A DNA stretch of 36,610 nucleotides from JBOGJI01 sp050747865 (lineage in GTDB: Bacteria > Acidobacteriota > Thermoanaerobaculia > Multivoradales > JAHEKO01): positions 1-36,610 of the forward strand of contig JBOGJI010000038.1 of assembly GCA_050747865.1 (NCBI GenBank), given 5' to 3'. A program made the translations under genes and the position numbers. The notes under the pieces are model-generated. The model was given only the letters and a program-made list of their open reading frames with translations. It had not been told where the DNA came from and ran no database searches. Positions 8,577 to 16,685 of this stretch are shown in pieces; the first letter of the stretch is position 1, and each line of letters begins with the position of its first letter.

Positions 8577-8861
8577 ATGGCTGGTAAAGCGGATCTGGTG
8601 GACGCCGTAGCCGACAAGACCGGGCTGACCAAGAAGCAGGCGGCCGAGGCCTTCGACACTCTGTTCGCCACCATGACCAAGACGCTGAAGAAGGGCGAGC
8701 GGGTCCAGGTTCCGGGATTCGGCAGCTTCGCGGTGTCCAAGCGCAAGGGCCGCACCGGCCGCAATCCGCGCACCGGGGCGACGATCAAGATCCGCGCCTC
8801 CAAGGGCGTGCGCTTCCGCATCGGCAGCGACCTGAAGGTCACCCTGAACGGCAGTCGCTGA
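8577..8861 (+). CDS. hup: HU family DNA-binding protein
   Basis: A 94-residue HU-type nucleoid protein. An alpha-helical dimerisation half (KADLVDAVADKTGLTKKQAAEAFD) is followed by VQVPGFGSFAV and the DNA-inserting beta arm GRTGRNPRTGATIKI with the conserved Pro, then a basic C-terminus. It bends and compacts DNA as a dimer. The ATG follows a strong GGAGGAGGAG ribosome-binding site at 8 nt, and a TTGACA promoter lies upstream, consistent with high expression. It converges with the glycosyltransferase gene with only 5 nt between stop codons. HU rather than IHF is favoured by the lack of IHF-specific features. Confidence 0.95.
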   Translation: MAGKADLVDAVADKTGLTKKQAAEAFDTLFATMTKTLKKGERVQVPGFGSFAVSKRKGRTGRNPRTGATIKIRASKGVRFRIGSDLKVTLNGSR

Positions 8862-8866
8862 CACCG

Positions 8867-9559
8867 TCAGCGCCGATACAGCCGCGCGAGCTTGTGCGGC
8901 GAGACCCCGACGGCGTAGAGCGTCCAGATCAGCCAGTTGGTCGCCACGGTACGGGCGAAGCCGAGCTGGCGGAATCGGCGGCTCGAGGTACGGGCCGGTC
9001 CCGAAAGTATGGTGACCGGCCCGTATCGCTTGACCCGGCGCATGAAGTCGAGGTCCTCGAGGATCGGCCAGTCGCGAAAGCCCCCGACCGCCTCGTAGGC
9101 GGCACGCGTCGCCCATTGCCCCTGATCTCCCAGCGGGAGACGCGTCAGGCGGGTGCGCAGGTTGACCAGATGGGAGCCTATGCGCAGCAGGGGCGTCGGC
9201 GGATCGAACAGCACGGTGAAGCCGCCCGCCGCGGCGCCTCTCCCTACAGCCGCGCGAATGCGCTCGAAAGCCTCCCCGGGAAGCCGCGTGTCGGCATGCA
9301 GGAACAGCAGGACGTCGCCGCGCGCGGCGGTGACGCCACGCCGCAGCTGCACGCCCCGGCCGGGCGACCCCTCGACTACGCGGGCGCCATGGCACGCCGC
9401 CAGCTCGCGCGTCCCGTCGCGGCTGCCGCCGTCGCTGACCACGATCTCCTCGGCGTGTTCGGAGAGCGCCGGCAGCATGGCCGCGAGCTGAGCCTCTTCG
9501 TCTAGCGTCGGAATGATGATTGCCAGGGAGGGGGGAGGCAACGGGCGGGATGCTAGCAT
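8867..9559 (-). CDS. family 2 glycosyltransferase (TIGR04283-like)
   Basis: A 230-residue GT-A glycosyltransferase. The N-terminus SLAIIIPTLDEEAQLAAMLP is typical of GT2. The nucleotide-sugar motif is VVSDGGSRDGT, and LLFLHADTRLP corresponds to the DxD region. GQWATRAAYEAVGGF then ILEDLDFMRRVKRYG matches the compact family often annotated as rSAM/selenodomain-associated transferase 2. There is no membrane helix cluster beyond a weak C-terminal hydrophobic stretch. The substrate is unknown. The ATG at 9559 lies 39 nt from the divergent moaC start; upstream codons would overlap moaC. Its usual partner, a family 1 transferase of the same system, is not adjacent. Confidence 0.85.
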   Translation of the reverse strand: MLASRPLPPPSLAIIIPTLDEEAQLAAMLPALSEHAEEIVVSDGGSRDGTRELAACHGARVVEGSPGRGVQLRRGVTAARGDVLLFLHADTRLPGEAFERIRAAVGRGAAAGGFTVLFDPPTPLLRIGSHLVNLRTRLTRLPLGDQGQWATRAAYEAVGGFRDWPILEDLDFMRRVKRYGPVTILSGPARTSSRRFRQLGFARTVATNWLIWTLYAVGVSPHKLARLYRR

Positions 9560-9598
9560 GGCGAAGCGTCGGCGGATGGTCTCCACAAGCTCTGATTC

Positions 9599-10069
9599 AT
9601 GGACAGCGAGAAGCACTTCACCCACCTCGACCCGCTCGGTCGAGCCGAGATGGTCGACGTGTCGGAGAAGCGGGTCACGCGACGGGTGGCGGAGGCCTCC
9701 TGCCGGGTGCATCTCTCCGCCCAGACGGTGCTGCGCCTCTCCAACCTGCCCAAGGGAGACGCCTACGCTGTTTCCCGGCTGGCCGGCATCCAGGGCGCCA
9801 AGCGGACGGCGGAGCTGATCCCGCTGGCGCACACCCTGCGTCTGCATCACGTGGACGTGGAGATCGAGCCGGTGCCGGAAGGGGTGCAGATCCGCAGCCG
9901 GGTCGTGGTCGTCGCCCGCACCGGAGCCGAGCTCGAGGCGCTGACCGCCTGCAGCACCGCGGCGCTCGCTCTCTACGACATGGTCAAGGCCGTGGAGCGG
10001 GACGCCACCATCACCGACCTGTGCCTGGAGTCCAAGAGCGGCGGCCGCAGCGGCGACTACCGCCGGTAG
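9599..10069 (+). CDS. moaC: cyclic pyranopterin monophosphate synthase MoaC
   Basis: A 156-residue MoaC, which with MoaA turns GTP into cyclic pyranopterin monophosphate, the first step of molybdenum cofactor synthesis. Motifs run in order: MVDVSEKRVTRRVAEASC at the N-terminus, KGDAYAVSRLAGIQGAKRT, the LIPLAHTL active-site stretch, GAELEALTACSTAALALYDM, and VKAVERDATITDLCLESKSGG. The length is normal. No clear Shine-Dalgarno precedes the ATG. The following namZ starts 4 nt after the stop. Molybdenum cofactor is needed by the xanthine dehydrogenase encoded at 22752-26433. Confidence 0.96.
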   Translation: MDSEKHFTHLDPLGRAEMVDVSEKRVTRRVAEASCRVHLSAQTVLRLSNLPKGDAYAVSRLAGIQGAKRTAELIPLAHTLRLHHVDVEIEPVPEGVQIRSRVVVVARTGAELEALTACSTAALALYDMVKAVERDATITDLCLESKSGGRSGDYRR

Positions 10070-10073
10070 CACA

Positions 10074-11249
10074 GTGATCTCGACAGGTCTCGATATCCTG
10101 CTGCGGGCCGCGGAGGCGCTGCGCGGCCGCCGCTTCGGCCTGCTCGCCCACGCCGGCGCCGTCTCCGCGAGCTGCGAGCCCGCCCATCTCGCCCTGGTGG
10201 GTCGCGGCCGGGCTCCCGAGGTCCTCTTCGGCCCCGAGCACGGCTACTACGGCGTCGAGCAATACATGGTGCCGTCGCCGGACGAGCGCGATCCCCTCAC
10301 CGATCTGCCTGTCCGCTCGCTCTACGGCGAGGAGGAGCACTCTCTGCGTCCGAGCCCGGACGCGTTCGATGGCCTCGACCTCTTGGTGATCGACCTGCAG
10401 GACGTGGGCGCGCGCTACTACACCTATGCGGCCACCGGGATCTGGGCCGCCGAGGTGGCCATCGCCGCCGGGTACGAGGTCTGGGTCCTGGACCGCCCCA
10501 ACCCCCTGGGCGGCGTCGCCGTCGAAGGCAACATGCGCCGCCCGGGATTCGAGTCCTTTGTCAGCGCCTTCGAGCTCCCTGTCCGCCACGGCCTGACGCT
10601 CGGCGAGCTGGTGCGGCTCGAGGGGTCGCGCCGCGGCTGGCCGGCGGATGCCGTGCGCGTATGGCCCATGGAGGGCTGGCGGCGGTCGATGTTGTGGCGC
10701 GACACCGGGCGTCCGTGGGTCGCGCCGTCGCCCAATCTCCCGACTCCGGAGGCGGCCCTGGTCTTTCCCGGAGCCTGCCTGCTGGAGGCCACCGAGCTCT
10801 CCGAAGGACGCGGCACGACCCGACCCTTCGAGCTCCTGGGCGCGCCGGGGCTAGACCCCACTCCGCTCTGCGCCCGGCTTCGCGACCTCGAGCTTCCCGG
10901 GGTTCGGGTCATGCCTGCCTATTTCCGTCCTCAATACTGGAAGCACGCGGGAGCGCTCTGCAGCGGCATCCAGGTCGTCGTCACCGAGCCCGAGAGCTTC
11001 TCGCCCTATCGTTTCGGTCTCGAGCTCCTCGCCGCCGTGCGCGCGCTGGCGCCGGAAGTCTTCTCCTGGCGCCAAGAGCCCTACGAGTTCGTCTCCGACC
11101 GCCCCGCCATCGATCTGCTGACCGGCGACAGCGTCTTCCGCCAGGCGCTCGACGCCGGCGCCGACTGGCACGGCTGGGTGGAAACATGGGCGCCCGAGGA
11201 GGCGGCTTTCCGCGACGAACGGCAGAGCATCCTGCTCTACAAGTCCTAG
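10074..11249 (+). CDS. namZ: NamZ-type exo-beta-N-acetylmuramidase (DUF1343)
   Basis: A 391-residue DUF1343 protein. Characterised members (NamZ, family GH171) release terminal MurNAc from peptidoglycan fragments for recycling. Conserved stretches are FGPEHGYYG, DLQDVGARYYTYAATG, VLDRPNPLGG, PSPNLPTPEAALVFPG and the hallmark ELSEGRGTTRPFELLGAP. The GTG start lies 4 nt after the moaC stop, so the two are cotranscribed although they are unrelated in function. There is no signal peptide, unlike the secreted lipoprotein forms, so it may act on imported muropeptides in the cytoplasm. No muropeptide importer or MurNAc kinase is adjacent. Confidence 0.87.
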   Translation: MISTGLDILLRAAEALRGRRFGLLAHAGAVSASCEPAHLALVGRGRAPEVLFGPEHGYYGVEQYMVPSPDERDPLTDLPVRSLYGEEEHSLRPSPDAFDGLDLLVIDLQDVGARYYTYAATGIWAAEVAIAAGYEVWVLDRPNPLGGVAVEGNMRRPGFESFVSAFELPVRHGLTLGELVRLEGSRRGWPADAVRVWPMEGWRRSMLWRDTGRPWVAPSPNLPTPEAALVFPGACLLEATELSEGRGTTRPFELLGAPGLDPTPLCARLRDLELPGVRVMPAYFRPQYWKHAGALCSGIQVVVTEPESFSPYRFGLELLAAVRALAPEVFSWRQEPYEFVSDRPAIDLLTGDSVFRQALDAGADWHGWVETWAPEEAAFRDERQSILLYKS

Positions 11250-11250
11250 A

Positions 11251-11256
11251 TACAAT
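11251..11256 (+). promoter_or_regulatory. -10 element (TACAAT) for the serC-like/serA/ddl operon
   Basis: TACAAT starts 1 nt after the namZ stop and ends exactly 9 nt before the ATG at 11266, with no Shine-Dalgarno between them. It is one of six identical spacings in the window. Confidence 0.55.
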
Positions 11257-11265
11257 GCGCGCCTC

Positions 11266-12348
11266 ATGAGCGAGCCGATCCGCTTCTTCCTTCCCGGGCC
11301 GACCTACGTGATGGAGGAGGTGCGTGAGGCGATGACGGCGCCGTCGATCGGCCATCGCTCCACCGCCTTCAAGGAGCTCTACGCCTCGCTCACGCCAGGC
11401 CTGCAGGCGGTGTTGCGCACCTCCGGGGACGTGTTGGTCGCCACCGGCTCGGCCACTCTGCTGATGGAAGCGGCGGTGATCTCTACCGTGCGCCGGCGGG
11501 TGCTGAACCTGACCTGCGGTGCCTTCTCCGAGCGCTGGCACGCGATCAGCCAGGCGGTGGGGAAGGAGGCGGACCGGGTGTCCGTGCCCTGGGGAGAGAT
11601 CGTCACCCCCGACCTGGTGCGCGAGGCGCTGCGGCGCGGCCGCTACGACGCGGTCACCGTGGTCCACAACGAGACCTCGACCGGGGTGATGAACCCTCTG
11701 TCCGAGATCGCCGGGGCCATTCGCGAGGAGAGCGACGCCCTGATCCTCGTCGACACCGTCTCGTCGCTGGGCGGAGCGCCGGTGGAGACCGACGCCTGGG
11801 GGCTCGACGTCGTCGTCTCCGGCAGTCAGAAGGCGCTGGCGCTGCCGCCGGGAATCGCCGTCGCCGCACTCTCGGAGCGCGCCGCGGAGCGCGCTGGCGA
11901 GGTTTCTCCACGCGGCTTCTACACCGACCTGCTCCGCTACCGGGACAAGCACCGCGCCGGAGGCACCATCACCACGCCCTGTATCCCCGTCTTCCTGGCG
12001 CTGGCGCGCCAGCTCCAGCGCATCGAGGAGGAGGGGATGGAGGCGCGGTGGGCCCGGCACCGCGAGCTGCGCCGCCGCGCCGAGGACTGGGCGGCGGCCA
12101 ACGGCTGGAGCTACGCCTCGTCGCCGGAGGGCGCTTCGTGGACGGTGAGCTGCGTCCGGCCGCCCGAGGGCGTGACCCCGGCCGACGTGCTGGGCGCGGC
12201 CGTTGACCAGGGCTTCACCGTTGGCGGCGGCTACGGCGACTGGAAGCCCACGACCCTGCGTATCGGCCACATGGGCGAGGTCCGGCTGCAGGATCTCGAC
12301 GCCCTGCTCGAGGTGCTGGCCACGGCGGCTGTAGCACAGGTGGGATGA
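11266..12348 (+). CDS. class V aminotransferase, probable phosphoserine aminotransferase
   Basis: A 360-residue PLP enzyme of the alanine-glyoxylate / serine-pyruvate aminotransferase group (class V). FLPGPTYV is at the N-terminus, followed by IGHRSTAFKELY, TGSATLLMEAAVIS, and the PLP-lysine motif VVSGSQKALALPPG. IGHMGEV is near the C-terminus. Sequence alone would allow serine-glyoxylate transaminase. The four-base ATGA overlap with serA (12345-12348) makes phosphoserine aminotransferase (3-phosphohydroxypyruvate + Glu to phosphoserine) the likeliest job, as in lineages that use this non-canonical SerC. TACAAT 9 nt before the ATG suggests a near-leaderless mRNA. Confidence 0.82.
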   Translation: MSEPIRFFLPGPTYVMEEVREAMTAPSIGHRSTAFKELYASLTPGLQAVLRTSGDVLVATGSATLLMEAAVISTVRRRVLNLTCGAFSERWHAISQAVGKEADRVSVPWGEIVTPDLVREALRRGRYDAVTVVHNETSTGVMNPLSEIAGAIREESDALILVDTVSSLGGAPVETDAWGLDVVVSGSQKALALPPGIAVAALSERAAERAGEVSPRGFYTDLLRYRDKHRAGGTITTPCIPVFLALARQLQRIEEEGMEARWARHRELRRRAEDWAAANGWSYASSPEGASWTVSCVRPPEGVTPADVLGAAVDQGFTVGGGYGDWKPTTLRIGHMGEVRLQDLDALLEVLATAAVAQVG

Positions 12349-13949
12349 CCACGCCGGCCCGGATCGTCGTCGCCGACCCTCTGCACGAGGCCGGCCTGCG
12401 GCTGCTCGAGGCGTCGGGAGCCGAGCTCGTCCAGGTCGGGGCCGGCGAGAAGGAGCGGCTTCCCGCGCTGCTCGGCGACGCCGACGCCCTGGTGGTGCGC
12501 AGCGGCACCAAGGTCACCGCCGAGCTGTTGCGCGCCGGCAAGCGTCTCCGAGTGGTGGGCCGCGCCGGCATCGGCGTCGACAACGTCGACGTCGAGGCGG
12601 CCACTGCTCTGGGCGTCCTGGTGGTCAATGCCCCTACCGCCAACTTGATCGCCGCCACCGAGCACACCTGGGCGCTGTTGCTGGCCTTGGCGCGCAACGT
12701 CGCCGCCGCCGACGCGGCGATGAAGCGCGAGGAGTGGGACCGCAAGCGCTTCCTCGGCCGCGAGCTCCAGGGCAAGATCCTGGGCGTCGTCGGCTTCGGC
12801 CGCATCGGCCAGCAGGTCGCCCGCCGCGCCCACAGCTTCGACATGCAGGTGGTCGCCTACGACCCGTTCCTCGACTCCTCGGTGGCCGAGCGATGGGATG
12901 TCGAGCTGGCGGCGCTCGACGACGTGCTGTCGCGCGCCGACGTCGTCACCCTGCACACGCCGTTGACCGAGCAGACGCGCAACCTCATCGACGCCGCGGC
13001 CCTGGCGCGCATGAGGCCGGGAGCGCTGCTCGTCAACTGCGCCCGCGGCGGCGTCGTCGACGAGGAGGCGCTGCTCGCCGCCCTCGACGAGGGCCGGCTC
13101 GGCGGCGCGGCCCTCGACGTCTTCGCCGTCGAGCCACCGCAGAGCTGGAGGCTGGCCTGCCATCCACGCGTGGTCGCCACGCCGCACATCGGCGCCCAGA
13201 CGAAAGAGGCCCAGGAGCGGGTGGCCACGGAGACCGCACGCATGGTGCTGGCCGCCCTCGACGGCTCGCTGGCGGTGACCGCCGTCAACCTGCCGTTCAC
13301 CGACGCCGGCGCCCACGGCGAGCCCTACCTGCGCCTGGGCGAGCAGCTCGGGCGGCTGGCGAGCACCCTCCTGGGCGGCAGCCTCAAACGGGTCGAGGTC
13401 GGGCTGTGGGGGTTGGAGGACGAGCTGCGTGTCCCGGTCTCGGTTGCGGTGCTGCGCGGCGCGCTCCTCTCCTTCCTGGGCGAGGCGGTCAACTACGTCA
13501 ACGCCGAGGGCGTCGCTGCCTCCCGCGGCATCGAGGTCGTGCGCGCGACCCATCGCGGAGGATCGGACTACCCGCATCTCGTCGAGGTGCGGCTCGCCGG
13601 CGAGGCGGGCGAGGTGGAGCTTGCCGGCAGCCTCTTGCGCGAGCGCGACCCGCGGGTAGTGCGCTTCCGCGGCTTCCCGCTCGAGTTCAAGCCCTCGGGC
13701 CTGCTGCTGGTGGTGGTGAACCAGGACGTTCCGGGCGTGGTCGGCAAGCTCGGCACCCTGCTCGGACAAGCGAAGGTGAACATCGCCGACATCCACCTGG
13801 CGCGGCGCCGCGGCACCGACGAGGCGATGGCTGTGCTGCGCCTCGACCAGGAGCCGCCGGCCGACGCTCTCGAGGCATTGCGCGCACTCCCGGAGGTCGA
13901 GGAGGCGCGCGTGATCGACCTGCGGACGGCGCAAGGAGCCCGGGAATGA
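12345..13949 (+). CDS. serA: D-3-phosphoglycerate dehydrogenase
   Basis: A 534-residue SerA, oxidising 3-phosphoglycerate to 3-phosphohydroxypyruvate, the first step of serine synthesis. The N-terminal catalytic half contains VVRSGTKVTAELL and GRAGIGVDNVDVEAAT. The NAD domain has GVVGFGRIGQQVA. Catalytic Arg is in NCARGGVVDE, with the Glu in VEPP and the His in ATPHIGAQT. From about residue 315 an allosteric-substrate-binding (ASB) domain precedes a C-terminal ACT domain (LLVVVNQDVPGVVGKLGTLL) that typically senses serine. The length is that of the long form. It overlaps the aminotransferase upstream and ddl downstream by 4 nt each. Confidence 0.96.
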   Translation: MTTPARIVVADPLHEAGLRLLEASGAELVQVGAGEKERLPALLGDADALVVRSGTKVTAELLRAGKRLRVVGRAGIGVDNVDVEAATALGVLVVNAPTANLIAATEHTWALLLALARNVAAADAAMKREEWDRKRFLGRELQGKILGVVGFGRIGQQVARRAHSFDMQVVAYDPFLDSSVAERWDVELAALDDVLSRADVVTLHTPLTEQTRNLIDAAALARMRPGALLVNCARGGVVDEEALLAALDEGRLGGAALDVFAVEPPQSWRLACHPRVVATPHIGAQTKEAQERVATETARMVLAALDGSLAVTAVNLPFTDAGAHGEPYLRLGEQLGRLASTLLGGSLKRVEVGLWGLEDELRVPVSVAVLRGALLSFLGEAVNYVNAEGVAASRGIEVVRATHRGGSDYPHLVEVRLAGEAGEVELAGSLLRERDPRVVRFRGFPLEFKPSGLLLVVVNQDVPGVVGKLGTLLGQAKVNIADIHLARRRGTDEAMAVLRLDQEPPADALEALRALPEVEEARVIDLRTAQGARE

Positions 13950-15019
13950 CGCGCGTGGGCCTGGTTTTCGGTGGCCGCAGCGTCGAGCACAAGGTGTCGA
14001 TCGTCTCGGCGCGCACCGTGGCCAAAGGACTCGTCGAGGCGAGACACGAGGTCGTCCCGCTCGGAGTCGCCGAAGACGGCGGGTGGGTCGACCCAGCGGT
14101 CGCGGAGCGGGCGCTCGCCGGCGACCTTGACGTGCTGGAGTCTGTCGGCGGCCCCGTCGCCCCGACGCTGAGCCACCTGCTCGCGGCCGAGATCGACGTC
14201 GTCTTCCCGATCATCCACGGGACCTGGGGCGAAGACGGCACCCTGCAGGGCCTTTGCGAGATGCTCGACCTGCCCTACGTCGGCCCCGGAGTCACCGCCA
14301 GCGCGGTCGCCATGGACAAGCTGCTGTGCAAGCGGGTGCTGGCGTTCGCCGGCGTACCGGTGGTGCCGTTCGAGCCGATTTCCGCGGCGTCCTGGTCGGC
14401 GGATCGAGAAGCCGCGCTCGCGCGCTGCGAGCGACTGCCGCTGCCGCTCTTCGTCAAGCCGAGCGTCGGCGGCTCGAGCGTCGGCATCCGCAAGGTGCCT
14501 AGCCGGGCATGTCTCGAGTCGTCGATCGACTTCGCCTTCGGCTTCGACGACACCGTCCTGGTGGAGCAGGGGATCGAGGGCCGCGAGCTCGAGTGCTCCG
14601 TCCTCGGAGACGAGACCCTGGAGGCCTCCTGCGTCGGCGAGATCGTTCCCGGCCACGACTTCTACGACTACGCCGACAAATACCTCGAGGACACCGCCCG
14701 CCTCGTGGCTCCCGCCGACCTGCCGCCCGAGACGGAGGCGCACATCCGCGAGCTCGCCGTCCGCGCCTTCGAGGCGATCGGCGGCTGGGGCATGGCCCGC
14801 GTCGACTTCCTTCTCTCCGACGCCGGCGACCTCTACCTCAACGAGCTCAACACCCTCCCCGGCTTCACCGCCATCAGCATGTACCCCCGCCTCTGGTCTC
14901 TCTCCGGTCTCCCTCTCCCGAACCTCGTCGACCGCCTCGTCTCCATCGCCCTCGCCCGCCACGCCTGCCGCATCGCCCTCGACCGCTCGATCAAAGAGTT
15001 CCTAGCCAGCCTCCAGTAG
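13946..15019 (+). CDS. ddl: D-alanine--D-alanine ligase
   Basis: A 357-residue ATP-grasp ligase making D-Ala-D-Ala for peptidoglycan. GLVFGGRSVEHKVSIVSART opens the N-terminal domain. FPIIHGTWGEDGTLQG and GPGVTASAVAMDK follow. ATP-grasp VKPSVGGSSVGI, LVEQGIEGRELECSVLG, and the metal/substrate stretch LNELNTLPGFTAISMYPRLW complete it. I chose the ATG at 13946 because AAGGAG lies 7 nt upstream inside serA and it overlaps the serA stop as ATGA. There are no features pointing to D-Ala-D-Lac specificity. It is last in the serine operon, an unusual cell-wall gene in that setting. Confidence 0.95.
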   Translation: MTRVGLVFGGRSVEHKVSIVSARTVAKGLVEARHEVVPLGVAEDGGWVDPAVAERALAGDLDVLESVGGPVAPTLSHLLAAEIDVVFPIIHGTWGEDGTLQGLCEMLDLPYVGPGVTASAVAMDKLLCKRVLAFAGVPVVPFEPISAASWSADREAALARCERLPLPLFVKPSVGGSSVGIRKVPSRACLESSIDFAFGFDDTVLVEQGIEGRELECSVLGDETLEASCVGEIVPGHDFYDYADKYLEDTARLVAPADLPPETEAHIRELAVRAFEAIGGWGMARVDFLLSDAGDLYLNELNTLPGFTAISMYPRLWSLSGLPLPNLVDRLVSIALARHACRIALDRSIKEFLASLQ

Positions 15020-15022
15020 CGC

Positions 15023-15051
15023 TGGACTCCGTCTGAACTGGTAGTTAGAAT
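15023..15051 (+). promoter_or_regulatory. promoter of the DUF4143 ATPase gene
   Basis: TGGACT (4 of 6 to TTGACA), a 17-bp spacer and TAGAAT (15046-15051). The -10 ends 9 nt before the ATG at 15061, so the transcript would begin after the upstream ATG at 15052. Confidence 0.5.
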
Positions 15052-15060
15052 ATGTCCAAA

Positions 15061-16365
15061 ATGGAGGATAGAACTCGTCAAGAGTGGCCAGTAGAGTTCC
15101 CGAGGAGAATGCAGCGACGCCTGCTCGAGCTCCTCCGAGAGGAGCCCGTCGTGCTGCTGATCGGTCCCCGGGCCGCCGGCAAGAGTTTCACCTCCGAACG
15201 CGTCATCACATCCCTCGGCGGAACCATCCTGAGCCTGGACGACCCGGCCGAGCGCGCGGCGGCGGCGGCAGATCCAGTCGCGTACATCCGGGGAAGAGCT
15301 CACCCGATCCTGGTCGACGAGTACCAGCACGTTCCCGAGTTGCTGGGCGCCATCAAGGCCGATCTGGGGCGACGGGGAGCCCGGCCTGGCTCCTACCTCC
15401 TCACAGGCTCTGTCCGCGCCGACATGCTCCGCACTGAGGAGCGCCTGACCGGCCGGATCCACCGTGCACGCCTCCATCCCCTCTCGGAGGGTGAGTTTCG
15501 TCGCCAGACCCCGGAGCGCTTTCTCGCGACGGCGATCCAGGACCCCTCTGCCCTCGAAGGTTGGCGCGATCCCCGGGTCGCCTCCAGCCTCGACTACCTC
15601 GAGTCGATCTGTCGAGGTGGGTTTCCGCTTGCCGTGACCCGAAACGCGGCCGCGCGCCGCCGATGGTTCAAGGAATACGTGACCGACACGGTCCTCCGGG
15701 ACGCCCTCGATCACGCCAACATCCGCAAGCCGGACGAGATGCTGAAACTCCTGCGCCTGCTCGCCGCACGGTCGGCGCAGGTGGTCAAACACGGCGCCCT
15801 CGAGACCGATCTTCGTCTCGATCGTCACACCGCCGCCGCTTATCGTCAGGTGCTGGAGGCGCTCTGCCTGACCGAGGAGCTCCCCGCGTGGAAGACGAAC
15901 CGATCCCAGCGTGTCATCAAAGCACCCAAGGTGCACCTGACGGACACAGGGCTCGCTGCTGCGTTGCTCGAACTGGACGCCGACGCGCTGCGATCCAATC
16001 CCACCCTCGCCGGCCACCTGCTTGAATCGATGGTGGTTGCAGAGCTGCGCAAACAGGCCACATGGATGGAAGGTCCACCGAGCTTCTTCCACTTCAGCGA
16101 GAGCGAGCGCTCCGAGGTCGATCTCGTGCTCGAACGGTCCGACGGGCGCGTAGTCGCCATCGAGGTCAAACTGGCCGCTCGCGTCGGGTCGGGAGACTTG
16201 AAGGGATTACGGCGCCTCCATACCCTCGCCGCAGAACGGTGGCTGGGAGGTCTGCTCCTGGCGGCCGTGCCCAACGCCTATGCCGTAGACGAGCAGGTGA
16301 TCGTCGCTCCCATCTCCGCCGTCTGGAACTACGGTGCTCAGCTCACCAATGATCGCCGCCGGTAG
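15061..16365 (+). CDS. AAA+ ATPase with DUF4143 C-terminal domain
   Basis: A 434-residue protein of the AAA_14/DUF4143 group. Walker A GPRAAGKS lies at about residues 35-42, Walker B ILVDEYQHVPELL near 84, and YLLTGSVRADML is a sensor-1-like motif. The C-terminal DUF4143 part ends in a PD-(D/E)XK-like signature, SEVDLVLE with VAIEVKLAA, as in many relatives. These are scattered, often horizontally transferred genes; function is not firmly known, though toxin-antitoxin and defence roles have been suggested. I prefer the ATG at 15061 because TAGAAT sits 9 nt upstream; 15052 is the alternative. It stands alone between ddl and a gene-poor stretch. Confidence 0.88.
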   Translation: MEDRTRQEWPVEFPRRMQRRLLELLREEPVVLLIGPRAAGKSFTSERVITSLGGTILSLDDPAERAAAAADPVAYIRGRAHPILVDEYQHVPELLGAIKADLGRRGARPGSYLLTGSVRADMLRTEERLTGRIHRARLHPLSEGEFRRQTPERFLATAIQDPSALEGWRDPRVASSLDYLESICRGGFPLAVTRNAAARRRWFKEYVTDTVLRDALDHANIRKPDEMLKLLRLLAARSAQVVKHGALETDLRLDRHTAAAYRQVLEALCLTEELPAWKTNRSQRVIKAPKVHLTDTGLAAALLELDADALRSNPTLAGHLLESMVVAELRKQATWMEGPPSFFHFSESERSEVDLVLERSDGRVVAIEVKLAARVGSGDLKGLRRLHTLAAERWLGGLLLAAVPNAYAVDEQVIVAPISAVWNYGAQLTNDRRR

Positions 16366-16404
16366 AGGACGAGGGCCTGCTCGAATTGACGGAAACTGTT
16401 AGCC

Positions 16405-16419
16405 GGCGCGGCTAGCGCC
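16405..16419 (+). terminator. weak hairpin after the DUF4143 gene
   Basis: GGCGC-GGCTA-GCGCC forms a perfect 5-bp stem 40 nt past the stop codon. There is no T-tract, so intrinsic termination is doubtful. Confidence 0.25.
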
Positions 16420-16685
16420 GCACCCTCGCAGATCTATACACCCAGCTCGAGGAGGAGGACCGTCACCATCGTGAGGCGGCGCCACCGATTGTTGAACCGC
16501 CGGTCTTCGAGAACCCGACTACGGCGCCTCCGCCTCCACTTCCACTGCCCCATGTGCGTCCGCGGATACCAGCTTACGCCATTGCCCCGCGTCTTGAGTT
16601 CGTATCCGGTTCTGCTTGTGGCGCTGCCGGCGACCCATCTGGAATAGGGGCCGCCTCCGGAAAGCTGCTGGAAAAGAAGGGGGAG
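16416..16685 (+). other. possible gene remnant in a 320-bp gap
   Basis: No intact gene lies between 16366 and 16685. From 16416 the plus frame that continues past a TAG (16413-16415) stays open and looks protein-like: RRTLADLYTQLEEEDRHHRE, then a proline-rich linker (APPIVEPPVFENPTTAPPPP) and PRIPAYAIAPRLEF. It lacks a start codon and Shine-Dalgarno and runs uninterrupted into the antisense of the malic enzyme, so it is at most the decayed tail of a lost gene. I cannot name the family. Base use is slightly richer in A+T than the neighbours. Confidence 0.3.

Noticed and set aside
9551..9558. TGCTAGCA palindrome with a TAGCAT hexamer near moaC
   Set aside because: It is the first codons of the glycosyltransferase on the other strand and lies 39 nt from moaC; no supporting -35 or conserved spacing.
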